Shown one piece after another: positions 10,001 through 17,355 of a stretch of DNA of 64,000 bases. The stretch is from JAPORK01 sp026710285 (GTDB taxonomy: Bacteria > Pseudomonadota > Gammaproteobacteria > Pseudomonadales > Endozoicomonadaceae): positions 1,116,001 through 1,180,000 of the forward strand of contig OZ241746.1 of assembly GCA_965201045.1 (NCBI GenBank), in the 5' to 3' direction. Under the pieces are notes generated by a model. It worked only from the letters and a program-made list of their open reading frames with translations. It had not been told where the DNA came from and ran no database searches. A program made the position numbers and the translations under genes. Position 1 is the first letter of the stretch; each line of letters starts with the position of its first letter.

Positions 10001-10392
10001 CCGTCACCAAGCGGGATCAGCGTGAGATAATCAGGATTAGCATTAGGCGGTACTCTGTATCCTACCTTGCAGTTTGCGTTTGATGCTAATGTTGTTTCAT
10101 TATTCTGATTCAGTGGACAGGGACTGGCACCGACACCGTTATTGTTCAGGATGCTCACTGTTGTTGAGGGTAACTGATTCATCCAGAAATCACTAATGTC
10201 AGCATCACCGCTATTTTGTACCGTGAGTGTTCCGCTATCACCGGGTTTCAGATTTAACTGAGTAATGTTCTGACCGCCCTTTCTGAAAGCAAAATGACCC
10301 TGCTTTGCATTTGAGTTTGTAGCCGTTACAACCTGGAGGGACAAAACCAGCCAAACCATAATAATCAGTTGCAGTTGAAGAAATTTTTTCAT
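7075..10392 (-). CDS. Secreted Ig-like repeat protein with an inserted seven-unit propeller-like array
   Basis: 1105 residues from the ATG at 10392, chosen because AGGAGA lies six bases upstream and a signal peptide follows directly (MKKFLQLQLIIMVWLVLSL). An upstream in-frame ATG at 10431 lacks both. The mature part has seven beta-rich repeats of about 100 residues. Each opens with GHFxFR...LDLKPGDxG...NTG and ends with a Cys-x-Y segment and TGxGADNSGTAxL. The third is interrupted by about 290 residues (roughly 315-605) made of seven units with the core GFMYQTxDxTIYVGTxxxGLKKLN. These resemble propeller blades of the regulator-propeller type. Probably a surface or released adhesion or binding protein; function not established. 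Confidence 0.8.
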   Translation of the reverse strand: MKKFLQLQLIIMVWLVLSLQVVTATNSNAKQGHFAFRKGGQNITQLNLKPGDSGTLTVQNSGDADISDFWMNQLPSTTVSILNNNGVGASPCPLNQNNETTLASNANCKVGYRVPPNANPDYLTLIPLGDGADNSGTAMLKINISRVGHAIFRQYNQAITHLDLKPGDTTTFELYNAGNATITHLRLLGLPSGMTFSGRCSGQFAPLRAGEKCTTTYTVPTTAKKNTFTLTATGNPYSSDNSSSAVLTINIIPTNTGHFVFLNDEGKQIDSLHLKPGDHGRFKLHNAGNTSIDNIRLQGASPNFHTFCPRLKDFIDIKVSNGFMCQTRTRKGKGTIYVGTELNGLKKLNVTGNGLENVNSADVMFGFMYQTRDDTIYLGTFNQGLKKLNADGSLECVGGTCRNNMPVSTGFMYQTRDDTIYLGVADGLYKLNTTTNHLECFDDKCVDRTSMSGGFMYKTQDKTIYVGTNDQGLKKLNAAGNRLDCLDDKCSDKINVGFGFMYQNLLDGTIYVGTNDQGLKKLNTTTNHLECFDDKCVDKTSMSGGFMYKTQDKTIYVGTHQGLKKLNAAGNGLENVDSTDVETGFMYQAPDKTIYVGTNSKGLKKLSSTPTLNSNPYSDPDSDCNITYSIPKNSTIKDTSVLTVYGDNADNSGTTALPVTISPVSQGHFVFENGDGKNITNLDLKPGDSGKVLLRNTGKAGITSVKLDGLLVPNPLNFFSHCFSSDQNQLRMNWNSGDSCTFFYRVADESPNTNFMLSSTGIGADNSGTARLTVNVSNAGHFVFRNTDGNHVNALYLKPGDKGTVVLSNTGKADIAHFTLTPTSSTIISQTSTCKSKTTLETGMSCTVDYAVPAAASATAETFTLTAKGTGADNNGTAKLPVDVSKQAKLVFRNLSGQVISHLDLNVGQDTGTIFLQNTGGTAATNLSQTGLPSGTTGTCFPTSGSTDLYPGRSCSINYGYFTAASPTTTLTATGHISGGTTTAELTISITNDDKGHFAFRDSEGNNITTLDLKAGDKGRLMVYNTGRANIFSFELQELNNLPGIHTGSCSYTIGLLSKAGCVVDYAIPDTYKTKSTVNLKAHTGDTPAVAVNNDITLSVNINSP
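8577..9450 (-). repeat. Seven tandem repeats of about 130 bp coding for propeller-like units
   Basis: On the plus strand the units appear as recurring 'ttttttaagacctt', 'cccaacataaattgt' and 'tacataaaacca' blocks. Seven units of about 44 codons are present. Two non-adjacent units share an almost identical 'LNTTTNHLECFDDKC' segment, so the array has been homogenised by internal recombination. Just beyond the array (about 8522-8558) is a short run of degenerate hexamers coding Asn/Pro/Ser/Asp. Confidence 0.75.
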
Positions 10393-10482
10393 TACTGTTC
10401 TCCTGAATACAAAATCCAAAAAAATAAACAAGGATTGTCATGGATTTATTCATGAACAAAACGACGAGAGAAGGTCTGCAAG

Positions 10483-10524
10483 GAAAACAAAGAAAACAAA
10501 GAAAACAAAGAAAACAAAGAAAAC
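10483..10524. repeat. 9-bp tandem repeat (GAAAACAAA), about 4.7 copies
   Basis: Perfect repeats of GAAAACAAA lie about 90 bases upstream of the secreted repeat-protein start. Copy-number change by slippage could alter promoter spacing, but no promoter was identified. Confidence 0.8.
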
Positions 10525-10586
10525 GAGATAATTATATTGACCAATATTAAACCAAAAAATTAATCATGCAAGCAGATAGTATCTTC

Positions 10587-10828
10587 GTCACATTTTTTAA
10601 GTCCTAACTTTTATTTTGTAAAGTTTGTCTTCTGCCGAATATACCAGCCTTTCGAGCGTACAACTGTGGGCTGAGTCTGTCGAAGCCCGGAGACCAAAAG
10701 CAGTGGGGCTTTGACAGGGCTCAGCCCACGGGGCATTCAGTAAAGATTGGTATATTCAGCGAAAATAAATCTGTGAATAAAAACCGGAGCTTAAAAAAAT
10801 GTGACTAAGAGACAGCCCTGAAGGAGGG
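10587..10828. repeat. Dispersed palindromic repeat, copy A (arm1/arm1)
   Basis: Long imperfect palindrome. Ends are GTCACATTTTTTAAG (10587) and CTTAAAAAAATGTGAC (to 10805), followed by a conserved TAAGAGACAGCCCTGAAGG tail. The centre has 'GGGCTGAGTCTGTCGAAGCCC' opposed by 'GGGCTTTGACAGGGCTCAGCCC'. No open frame. MITE-like in form; related copies lie at 22.9, 28.0, 33.2, 35.1, 48.3 and 53.2 kb. Confidence 0.8.
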
Positions 10829-10937
10829 GTCCTCGTGCAAAGTTGATGAATCATTTTACCTTCAGGTCAAAATTGTACCTGATTATTAAAAAACTATTGT
10901 TAATTTGTGGATGTTTTTTTAATTTTTGTTTGTTGGT

Positions 10938-11573
10938 TTAACAATCAACTATTTCAATAGTGTGAACATGATTGTGACGTCGTTTAAAGCAGACAGGCGG
11001 CAGATTGTATCCCCACTCGCCGTATCCTACTCGTGCATTGGTAGCCGGACACTCCAGGCGATGCTTGCTTATGTTTTTGCAATGAACACCTCCAATCCAC
11101 CAGTTGTTAGAAGCACCTGCATGCCCCTGTGCCAGCACCATATCTTGCACAGCAATCATTACTTTAAAGCCATTAGTACCAGGAGGCATGATGAAAAGAT
11201 CTCCTTCAAAAGCAAAATTAAGTTTAGATGGATTGTGTTTAAATGAATTAGTACCTCCATCTTTAAGCCAGTCAGTAAAACAGTGTGCGACCTTTTTGGA
11301 ACCTTTTCTCTGTGAATACACATAAAGCTTATCTCCTTTAGCGTAGACGGATGTGTATTGATGCCTTTTTGTAAAACAACGTGTATAGGCCCAAAAATCT
11401 ATGGTCATGTTTTTAGCGTCTTTTATGCTTGCTGCTATTTTGTTCGACGACATAAAATGATCTGCTTTCATTTTAAATTCAAGTATGTTGTCTCTGTATG
11501 TAAAAGACGCTTGTGAAAAAATACTACTTTGTAAAACAAAGAATGTTATTAGTGAAATGATTACTTTTTGCAT
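10938..11573 (-). CDS. Small secreted protein, function unknown
   Basis: 211 residues beginning with a clear signal peptide (MQKVIISLITFFVLQSSIFSQA), with AGAGGAT before the ATG. The mature part has at least six cysteines, three close together near 'VHCKNISKHRLECPATN' and one as the last residue, suggesting disulfides in the periplasm or outside the cell. 'DLFIMPPGTNGFKVMIAVQDMV' and 'NNWWIGG' suggest a beta-rich fold. Not recognised as any named family. It stands alone between a dispersed repeat and an IS graveyard. Confidence 0.65.
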   Translation of the reverse strand: MQKVIISLITFFVLQSSIFSQASFTYRDNILEFKMKADHFMSSNKIAASIKDAKNMTIDFWAYTRCFTKRHQYTSVYAKGDKLYVYSQRKGSKKVAHCFTDWLKDGGTNSFKHNPSKLNFAFEGDLFIMPPGTNGFKVMIAVQDMVLAQGHAGASNNWWIGGVHCKNISKHRLECPATNARVGYGEWGYNLPPVCFKRRHNHVHTIEIVDC

Positions 11574-11895
11574 GTGAATCCTCTGTGACTTTCATTGGAG
11601 GAATTTAAATAACCAGATGTTATTTGTTTGGTATTAAGACGAGTAGCTGTTTTAATTTGTGTCATGATCATATGCGATCTGACAAATTAACAGTGTGGGT
11701 TGCTTCCTGGTTATAGGGTTGAGTGATGGTTGAATAACCGGAGCGTGCTATTTAACAGCAAGGATATTTAAAAAGAGGGTGTTGGTTTAAAAGCTCATCT
11801 ATTGTCGGTATCGCTGCTGTTAACCGCACAATAAATAATAAGAAGGTTGCAGGCTATTGTCAATTTCATATTGCATACAAGAGAGTGTGGAGTGG

Positions 11896-12264
11896 GCGGG
11901 GTTCGATTCTTAAAAGATCTCTGGTTCATGGTGGACTCTTTTTTTCGTGAAGAAACGTCAGCGAATTGAAGCTCTCATGATGGTGATGACGTTATGTCTG
12001 CTCGTGTATAATTACGCTACAAACTCAGGGAATCATTCAAATCAGCAGATAAAACCCTTCCAGTCAACTGGGAAAATCTGTTAAAAATCCGACAAGACGT
12101 TAGATTTTCCAGTTGATGGAAGGCATTGCGATTGTCAGATTATATAACCCTGTAGAAAAAAGTTTCCGTACAATAATAACCAATTTGAATGCTGTGAGGA
12201 TGCAAATCATCAGACTTTCTGGAGAAACAAATTGTTTAATTTATAGAATCCAAATGGAGGTTGC
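11896..12264 (+). mobile_element. Decayed IS1634-type transposase, C-terminal remnant
   Basis: Conceptual translation gives 'RFLKDLWFMVDSFF', then, after a one-base shift in a run of T, 'VKKRQRIEALMMVMTLCLLVYNY', and in another frame 'FQLMEGIAIVRLYN' and 'IIRLSGETNCLIY'. These are the usual closing blocks of IS1634-family transposases, in order. At least two frameshifts and no intact open frame make it non-functional. A second scrap of the same end lies at 33486-33553. The 300 bases before it (11574-11895) hold nothing recognisable. Confidence 0.7.
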
Positions 12265-12285
12265 GGGAATGCAGGCTAAAACAAT

Positions 12286-12400
12286 AGACCGCCGAACTAG
12301 AACAAGAAAATGCTGAGCTAAGACATCGCCTGAACAAAAATAGCCAAAAATAGTTCTAAGCCTCCTCAAGCGATCTATCCCTTAAAAATTACCTGAAGAT
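12286..12400 (+). mobile_element. Decayed IS66-type transposase, N-terminal scrap
   Basis: The plus strand reads 'AELEQENAELRHRLNKNSQ', then, with a frameshift, 'NSSKPP' and 'SSDLSLKN'. This is the typical coiled-coil plus NSSKPPSSD start of IS66-family transposases. It abuts the IS1634 relic, so one element may have been inserted beside or into another. Nothing further of the IS66 gene is present. Confidence 0.6.
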
Positions 12401-12911
12401 TTATTTTGTTGGTACGTAAGTACCGGAAAGTATAAATTGAGATAGAAAAATTATTTTATTTGACTTCTGTAACAAACATTCTGTAAAATATTCAACCTAT
12501 AAATTAAACGTTCTGATTGATCCTGTGTCACATACTATCCATTGGTGAGTAACTATAGGAAACCTCATTTTGGCAGTTCATTTATAAGTATTTAATTTTA
12601 AAATGCTGGATTTTAAATTTTTGTAGTCATTTAATAGCAACAGATTCAGATAAATTCAATCCAATGTTTCTAAGTTAAATGAGTATATTGATTTATAAAT
12701 GTTTTAAGGTTACCACTTCAGAAAATAAATTTATTTGAAAAATACTTTAAATTAATAATACTTTGGGCGATTTTGTAAATTTTGGTTTTTTAGTGAAACA
12801 AAGAGTCCTTTTGAAATCGAAAACTTACAAAAACAGTACGGAGTGTTATTAATTTATGTGTTAAATCAATTAGTAAAAAATATTTAATGTTTTTAAAAAT
12901 AGGGGTTTACA
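12401..12911. other. AT-rich intergenic stretch
   Basis: No gene, RNA or clear repeat seen. Very AT-rich, presumably including the promoter of the following gene. GGGG about seven bases before the ATG at 12912 is the likely ribosome-binding site. Confidence 0.5.
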
Positions 12912-14195
12912 ATGAATTCTGCGGGAAATATCACATCATCAAATGCAGCGGGCAAGGAAGTGACCGTTTATCACAATCAGGATACAAGACAAACTATCAG
13001 TAATTTTGCCAATAGTGCATCAGCTGAAGATAACAGAAAGACTGAAAGCCTTAAAAAAACACTACCGGGTTTAGCTGGTTTTTGGAATAAACCAACTACT
13101 TCTAAATCGTCAATAACAAAGCCTGATCGTAAAGTTGCTGTTTTTGAAGGTCGTGCTTCAAAAACAGAAGCTAAATCTCTTGGGGCATATGATGAGGTCC
13201 TGGCGGAAATAGATGCTTATTTTTCCTCTGAAGATATCATGGTAGCAAAGAAGTATCTGAACATCCTTTTACTTGCTGATACAACTAATCAGCAGAAGGT
13301 GGTTGCGTTTGATATACTAAAAATGTTAGCCAAACCAAAAGACAGGCAGAACTTTTCAGTTGATTATAAGTTTGAACAAGCCGGTTTGACATTAACTTTT
13401 AAGATTAATAACAAAACAATCAATAGTGTAAAAAACCTAAGATTTATTTATAACCCAATTCTTCTCTCAACCTATAGCATTATAGATTTGTCATTTGTTC
13501 TACAGCATAACCGGATATTATGTTTGGGAGATATGCATTCCTCAAAAGCAATGGTCCTTGAAGAAACGTTTAAATCATTACAAGAAGTCAGGCATATAAA
13601 ACAAACTGATATTTTGAGAAATCCTTCACACCAATGTAACTTACCACAAAATAAAAACGAACCAAGAAGAGAGTTTGAGATAATGGATAATAACAATCCA
13701 AAAGATTTTGAACGGTTCTCGGGACAAGATCTGATCATAGGTGGAAATCTATTATGTGCATGTAATTATGATCAATCAACGACTTGTGGTGGTTTTTCTT
13801 CAGAACAAGACGTTATAGCGTTTCTGATTAATGTGTGTAAAAGTTTAAATAAAGAAAACCCTTTTTCTTTGGGTTTATTTTCTGGCGCTTTTTACCATTA
13901 TAACGAAGATGGAGACGAGTACATTGGGCAATATTTGCAACAACAAGAGCGCATAAAGTCTATTGCGGAAAAAGTGGCTTACGGGCGTTTTAGTGTAGAA
14001 TTTATACCAATTCCAGAAAATAAAGAATTGATTGATGACGGTCTTTATTATGGATATGTAGTGTGTATTTTTGATAAACGATTTATTGAGCTTGAGACAA
14101 GCCTCCCTTCCAACAAAATGTTTGATGAGTTTAAACAAATGGTTATGCGCCACAATAAGTCAGAGTTGGATGATTATGGCTATATAATCTGTTGA
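12912..14195 (+). CDS. Hypothetical protein, possible secreted effector
   Basis: 427 residues with no signal peptide or membrane segment. The N-terminal 60 residues are rich in Ser, Asn, Thr and Ala, a composition often seen in T3SS substrates (family knowledge, weak). Residues about 90-140 look helical. Around residue 190 'IDLSFVLQHNRILCLGDMHSS' suggests a hydrophobic strand followed by an Asp/His-containing loop. The C-terminal third has several Cys and Tyr-rich segments. No family recognised. It is convergent with the T3SS operon beginning at 14.3 kb, which is the only contextual hint to an effector role. Confidence 0.6.
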   Translation: MNSAGNITSSNAAGKEVTVYHNQDTRQTISNFANSASAEDNRKTESLKKTLPGLAGFWNKPTTSKSSITKPDRKVAVFEGRASKTEAKSLGAYDEVLAEIDAYFSSEDIMVAKKYLNILLLADTTNQQKVVAFDILKMLAKPKDRQNFSVDYKFEQAGLTLTFKINNKTINSVKNLRFIYNPILLSTYSIIDLSFVLQHNRILCLGDMHSSKAMVLEETFKSLQEVRHIKQTDILRNPSHQCNLPQNKNEPRREFEIMDNNNPKDFERFSGQDLIIGGNLLCACNYDQSTTCGGFSSEQDVIAFLINVCKSLNKENPFSLGLFSGAFYHYNEDGDEYIGQYLQQQERIKSIAEKVAYGRFSVEFIPIPENKELIDDGLYYGYVVCIFDKRFIELETSLPSNKMFDEFKQMVMRHNKSELDDYGYIIC

Positions 14196-14268
14196 AGTAA
14201 AAGGTTTTTAATCTTTTTATAAGGAAACAGATAAATAGGTATAAGTATTTCTGAAGACATTTTTGGTT

Positions 14269-14397
14269 TCAAAGAATAAAATGTCCTTTACGATGCTTCT
14301 TGTTGTTATATCCAGGTCCCGGCAGGCGGTTGCTACTAATCCGATGGTCCATGACTTCTGTTGTTATGTTATCTTCAGCAATTTCTAATGTTTCCAT
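14269..14397 (-). CDS. Possible small protein, 42 residues
   Basis: ATG at 14397 is preceded by CAGGAGTCAGG, a strong ribosome-binding site. The product starts METLEIAEDNITTEVMD, has a Gly/Pro/Asn turn and a basic end (NNKKHRKGHFIL). It lies about 95 bases beyond the last T3SS operon gene on the same strand and could be co-transcribed. No homologue recognised. The site and intact frame support it, but the size is too small for certainty. Confidence 0.4.
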   Translation of the reverse strand: METLEIAEDNITTEVMDHRISSNRLPGPGYNNKKHRKGHFIL

Positions 14398-14493
14398 CCT
14401 GACTCCTGATTCAATAATTTTTAAATATATAGGTGGTATCATCACTATTTTATATTTAAATAATCAATGAGCAAGATCACGGAAATGCCGGTA

Positions 14494-14874
14494 CTACCCT
14501 GCTTTTTCTACCTTCTCATGCATTCTGACCAGGTGTTGTAATGCTTCTTCGATTTTAGGTGTTGAGATCTCTGCATGGGGCAACCAGATAAGAAACACCA
14601 GCTTAGATGTATCATATAAGGCGCTTTGTACATCGAAGCTGCGACTCTCTTTGTAATGGCAAAGTTGTAAAGCTAGGGTTGCTTTATCATCCACCTCATG
14701 TTCGGGCAGTTCACGCAGTAAATAAACAGCAGTACCCTGATCTTTATCTTCAACAAAAAAAGTGCCGCCATTCTCAAAAGAAAACTGTATGATTCCTGAG
14801 GAAGGAATTTTAAAGTTATTCAGTCCCATGGTTTTTGCAAAACCAGAAACAGCTTCTGCCACGTTGCTATCCAT
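14494..14874 (-). CDS. CesT/SycE-type T3SS chaperone-like protein
   Basis: 126 residues, acidic and compact, matching the size and pattern of class I type III chaperones. These form cytosolic dimers that bind the N-terminal part of a substrate. Consistent features are a helical start, the hydrophobic strand 'GIIQFSFENGGTFFVED', 'AVYLLRELPEH', and a terminal amphipathic helix. It is the last recognised gene of the translocator operon, behind yopN-like and tyeA-like genes. In Yersinia the YopN gatekeeper is served by such chaperones (SycN/YscB), so that partner is inferred. Low sequence conservation keeps the family call moderate. Confidence 0.6.
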   Translation of the reverse strand: MDSNVAEAVSGFAKTMGLNNFKIPSSGIIQFSFENGGTFFVEDKDQGTAVYLLRELPEHEVDDKATLALQLCHYKESRSFDVQSALYDTSKLVFLIWLPHAEISTPKIEEALQHLVRMHEKVEKAG

Positions 14875-14917
14875 AATTATTTTTCCATTAAAAAATCAGC
14901 ATCAAATGGTTGTTGCA

Positions 14918-15277
14918 CTAAAAGTCAAAATCAAGATCGTCATCATCCAGATCACTGTCGTTTGCATCTTCATCTTCAACATCACCTTCCTCATAGGCTT
15001 CTTCTTCCTCGGCAATCAGATCATCCAGCGCTTCCTGTACTGCTTCAAGCAGGTTTGACCGGTGATCTTCTTCTTTAAAATACCGGTCAGGCACTTTACG
15101 ATATAGTTCCAGAAGTTGATTGAGAATAATAATTTTTACCGGCAGCAACTTACTTTGAGTAATACCCATTTTTTGGGGTAACTTTTCAATATCAGTCGCA
15201 GCGACCCAGCGCAAACTCAATAAGCGCAACGTCTCCTCAATCAGTACACCTTTTTTAAATTCAGCCTTCCCGCTCAT
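14918..15277 (-). CDS. tyeA: TyeA-family T3SS gatekeeper partner
   Basis: 119 residues. The first 90 match the TyeA pattern: 'LSLRWVAATDIEKLP', an ILNQLLELYRKVPDRYF segment, then 'NLLEAVQEALDDLIAEEEEA', closely comparable to the end of Yersinia TyeA. TyeA binds the C-terminal part of YopN and blocks secretion until host contact. The last 25 residues are an extremely acidic tail (Asp/Glu with few other residues) not usual in TyeA. The start overlaps the end of the YopN-like gene by 17 bases, suggesting translational coupling. Confidence 0.75.
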   Translation of the reverse strand: MSGKAEFKKGVLIEETLRLLSLRWVAATDIEKLPQKMGITQSKLLPVKIIILNQLLELYRKVPDRYFKEEDHRSNLLEAVQEALDDLIAEEEEAYEEGDVEDEDANDSDLDDDDLDFDF

Positions 15278-16139
15278 TTGCTATTAATCCGTCGAGTTTT
15301 CCTTCCAGGTTGGTACACTGGTCATAGATTGTCTTGACACCAAAGACAGACTCAAGCTGACTGCGAACATGCAGCATCCGTACTGGATCCACCGACTGTT
15401 CAGCCTGCGTCAGATCCAGCTCTCCTGCAAGACATTTCTCCATCCATGCGATACCTTCACCTACTTTCTCATAATCATCATTTACTCTTGCTTTGGCAAA
15501 CTGAAAAGCCTCTGCTGCACTGTGGAGTTCCGGTACCCGCAGCGTAGCACGCCATACGTCTCTAAGGTCGCTTTCATTCCCCAGAGAGCTATTCCCTGCA
15601 ACTTCTGATGCCATGGCTGATACATTGAGCCCTGCCTGAATATCCTGCTGATTCTTTTCATAAAAATCGGCTTTGTACGCCTGAAGCTCTTCTAAAAGCG
15701 CTTCATTTTCACCCGATTCCTGCAGTTGAGCAATCAAATCTTCCAATGCAATGTATTGATGGGTCGAATCACCTGAATATTCTTTGAGTTGTTTTTCTAT
15801 ATCGTCGTGGCTAAGGTTACCGGACTTCATCTGTTGCTTTAATTTATCCAGACACTGATCAAGCTTTTCCGCAGGTGGTAAATCGGGTACTTTGCTTTTT
15901 AGTTCATCCAGCAGCTTTTTAAGTGTATCTTTATCTTTCTTGTCATCTTTGGTTTTGATTTTTTTGAAGGAGGCAATATTCATTGCCGCCTCTTCAAACA
16001 TGCTGGTATCCAGTCCCGCTGCAGTACCGGCGCCCAACTGGCTGTGCGCAAAGGAGGTTGCCTGAGAAGCCGTATTTTCTACCGGTTGATTGTTTGCCGT
16101 TACTGCGGCACTACCACCTATGTTACCAATATTACTCAT
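15261..16139 (-). CDS. sctW: YopN/SctW-family T3SS gatekeeper
   Basis: 292 residues. The Ser/Ala/Thr-rich N-terminus lacks a signal peptide, as in T3SS substrates. The rest is helical with conserved-looking acidic and leucine-rich segments ('SGENEALLEELQAYK', 'VWRATLRVPELHSAAEAFQFAK'), fitting the YopN/InvE domain. SctW proteins plug the secretion channel and set the order of translocator and effector export. Its position next to a TyeA-like gene strongly supports the call, as the two proteins act as one unit. Confidence 0.75.
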   Translation of the reverse strand: MSNIGNIGGSAAVTANNQPVENTASQATSFAHSQLGAGTAAGLDTSMFEEAAMNIASFKKIKTKDDKKDKDTLKKLLDELKSKVPDLPPAEKLDQCLDKLKQQMKSGNLSHDDIEKQLKEYSGDSTHQYIALEDLIAQLQESGENEALLEELQAYKADFYEKNQQDIQAGLNVSAMASEVAGNSSLGNESDLRDVWRATLRVPELHSAAEAFQFAKARVNDDYEKVGEGIAWMEKCLAGELDLTQAEQSVDPVRMLHVRSQLESVFGVKTIYDQCTNLEGKLDGLIANEREG

Positions 16140-16181
16140 TGCATTGTACCAGTCTCTGAGTATTGCCCTGATCTGTACCGA

Positions 16182-17312
16182 TCAAATATTTTTTGCCAGG
16201 GATTGCGCTGTCTGAATATGTTGCATCATGATTTGTGCATAGGCTTCTCTTGCCTTACTCAACAAATCCTGACCAGCCTGCATCTGATCCTGCTCAGTCT
16301 GTTTGATATGTTTTAACTGCTCTTCGCCACCGCGTAACATGGTTTGGTCTGCTTCATCCTGAGATGCCAGATAGCGCGCCTGCGAAGCACCCATTTCAGC
16401 ACCGCCTTCGAACATGCTCCCAACTGCAGAATATCGTTGTGAGATCATATTGCCCTGAAAATTAGGTACTTGTCCTGGCTGAGCATTTTGGGCTGCGGCC
16501 GCATCTGCACGCATTCCTTTTGCAGCACCATAACCGCTTGCCATCGCAGAACCCACTTTTGCAGCGCCTGAAGCCATACCGGCTATACGTTGCTTTTGTG
16601 CTGCATCTCTTTGTTTGCCTGCCTGCTCCTGAATGTTCTTTACCACACCTTCGTTGGTGGCATTGCGTGCTTCCCGGGCAATTTGCCGGCTTTCTACCCC
16701 CATTGTATGAAACAGCTCTAATATCTGAAACATCATACCCAGTGCATCCATCTCACCACGGGGAACTGAAACTTCGCTGCCGTTGTAAGTCATTGTGGGA
16801 TCATCCCCCAACTGAAATGCTATCTGATTTCCGTCTTGCTCCATCTGCAAAGTTTTTTGACTAAAATCCGCATTAAAGCTCCCCTGGTTATTACCCAGGC
16901 TTGCTGTCATTGTTGTATCTGTATTAGTCATACCAGTGACCTGAAGAGGCACCTGACGATTCAGATCCTGGATTGGCTTACCATCCATCTGTTGTTGTAA
17001 TGCCTGTGCAGTCTGCCCCATAGATGCAGTACCTGCTACATCCATCTGATCCATGGCTGCCTGCATACTCATTAGTGTAGGGGTAAATTTAGGTGGAGAG
17101 AGTGTCGGTCTGGCGCCTGTGCTGTCAGCATCAGCAATACCATCCTTGTTATAATCCTGTATGATCAGGCTGTTACCTGCCATATTGCCAGGTGCAACCC
17201 GTTCCAGTTCACGCATACGTTCAGCATGTTCATTGCTGCTAACATGCTGGTGGCTGGGTATTCCCTGTGTATTTGTGTCCTGATATCTGTTATTACCTTC
17301 TACTGGACCCAT
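16182..17312 (-). CDS. sctB: T3SS minor translocator, SseD/YopD-like (SctB)
   Basis: 376 residues, Gln/Ala/Met-rich, helical. One weakly hydrophobic Ala/Gly segment (near 'GMASGAAKVGSAMASGYGAAKGM') and coiled-coil stretches on both sides fit the SctB class, whose members enter the host membrane with SctE. It follows the SctE gene by 43 bases, exactly where sseD follows sseC. The protein ends in LAKNI, like two other operon products. Assignment rests mainly on gene order and composition, since SctB proteins diverge quickly. Confidence 0.65.
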   Translation of the reverse strand: MGPVEGNNRYQDTNTQGIPSHQHVSSNEHAERMRELERVAPGNMAGNSLIIQDYNKDGIADADSTGARPTLSPPKFTPTLMSMQAAMDQMDVAGTASMGQTAQALQQQMDGKPIQDLNRQVPLQVTGMTNTDTTMTASLGNNQGSFNADFSQKTLQMEQDGNQIAFQLGDDPTMTYNGSEVSVPRGEMDALGMMFQILELFHTMGVESRQIAREARNATNEGVVKNIQEQAGKQRDAAQKQRIAGMASGAAKVGSAMASGYGAAKGMRADAAAAQNAQPGQVPNFQGNMISQRYSAVGSMFEGGAEMGASQARYLASQDEADQTMLRGGEEQLKHIKQTEQDQMQAGQDLLSKAREAYAQIMMQHIQTAQSLAKNI

Positions 17313-17355
17313 AACATACCTTCCCTGTATCAGTTAATCCATTGTTAAAATCTAT

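Noticed and set aside
12113..12316. 67-codon plus-strand frame as a stand-alone gene
   Set aside because: It is the last part of the decayed IS1634-type transposase running into the IS66 scrap.
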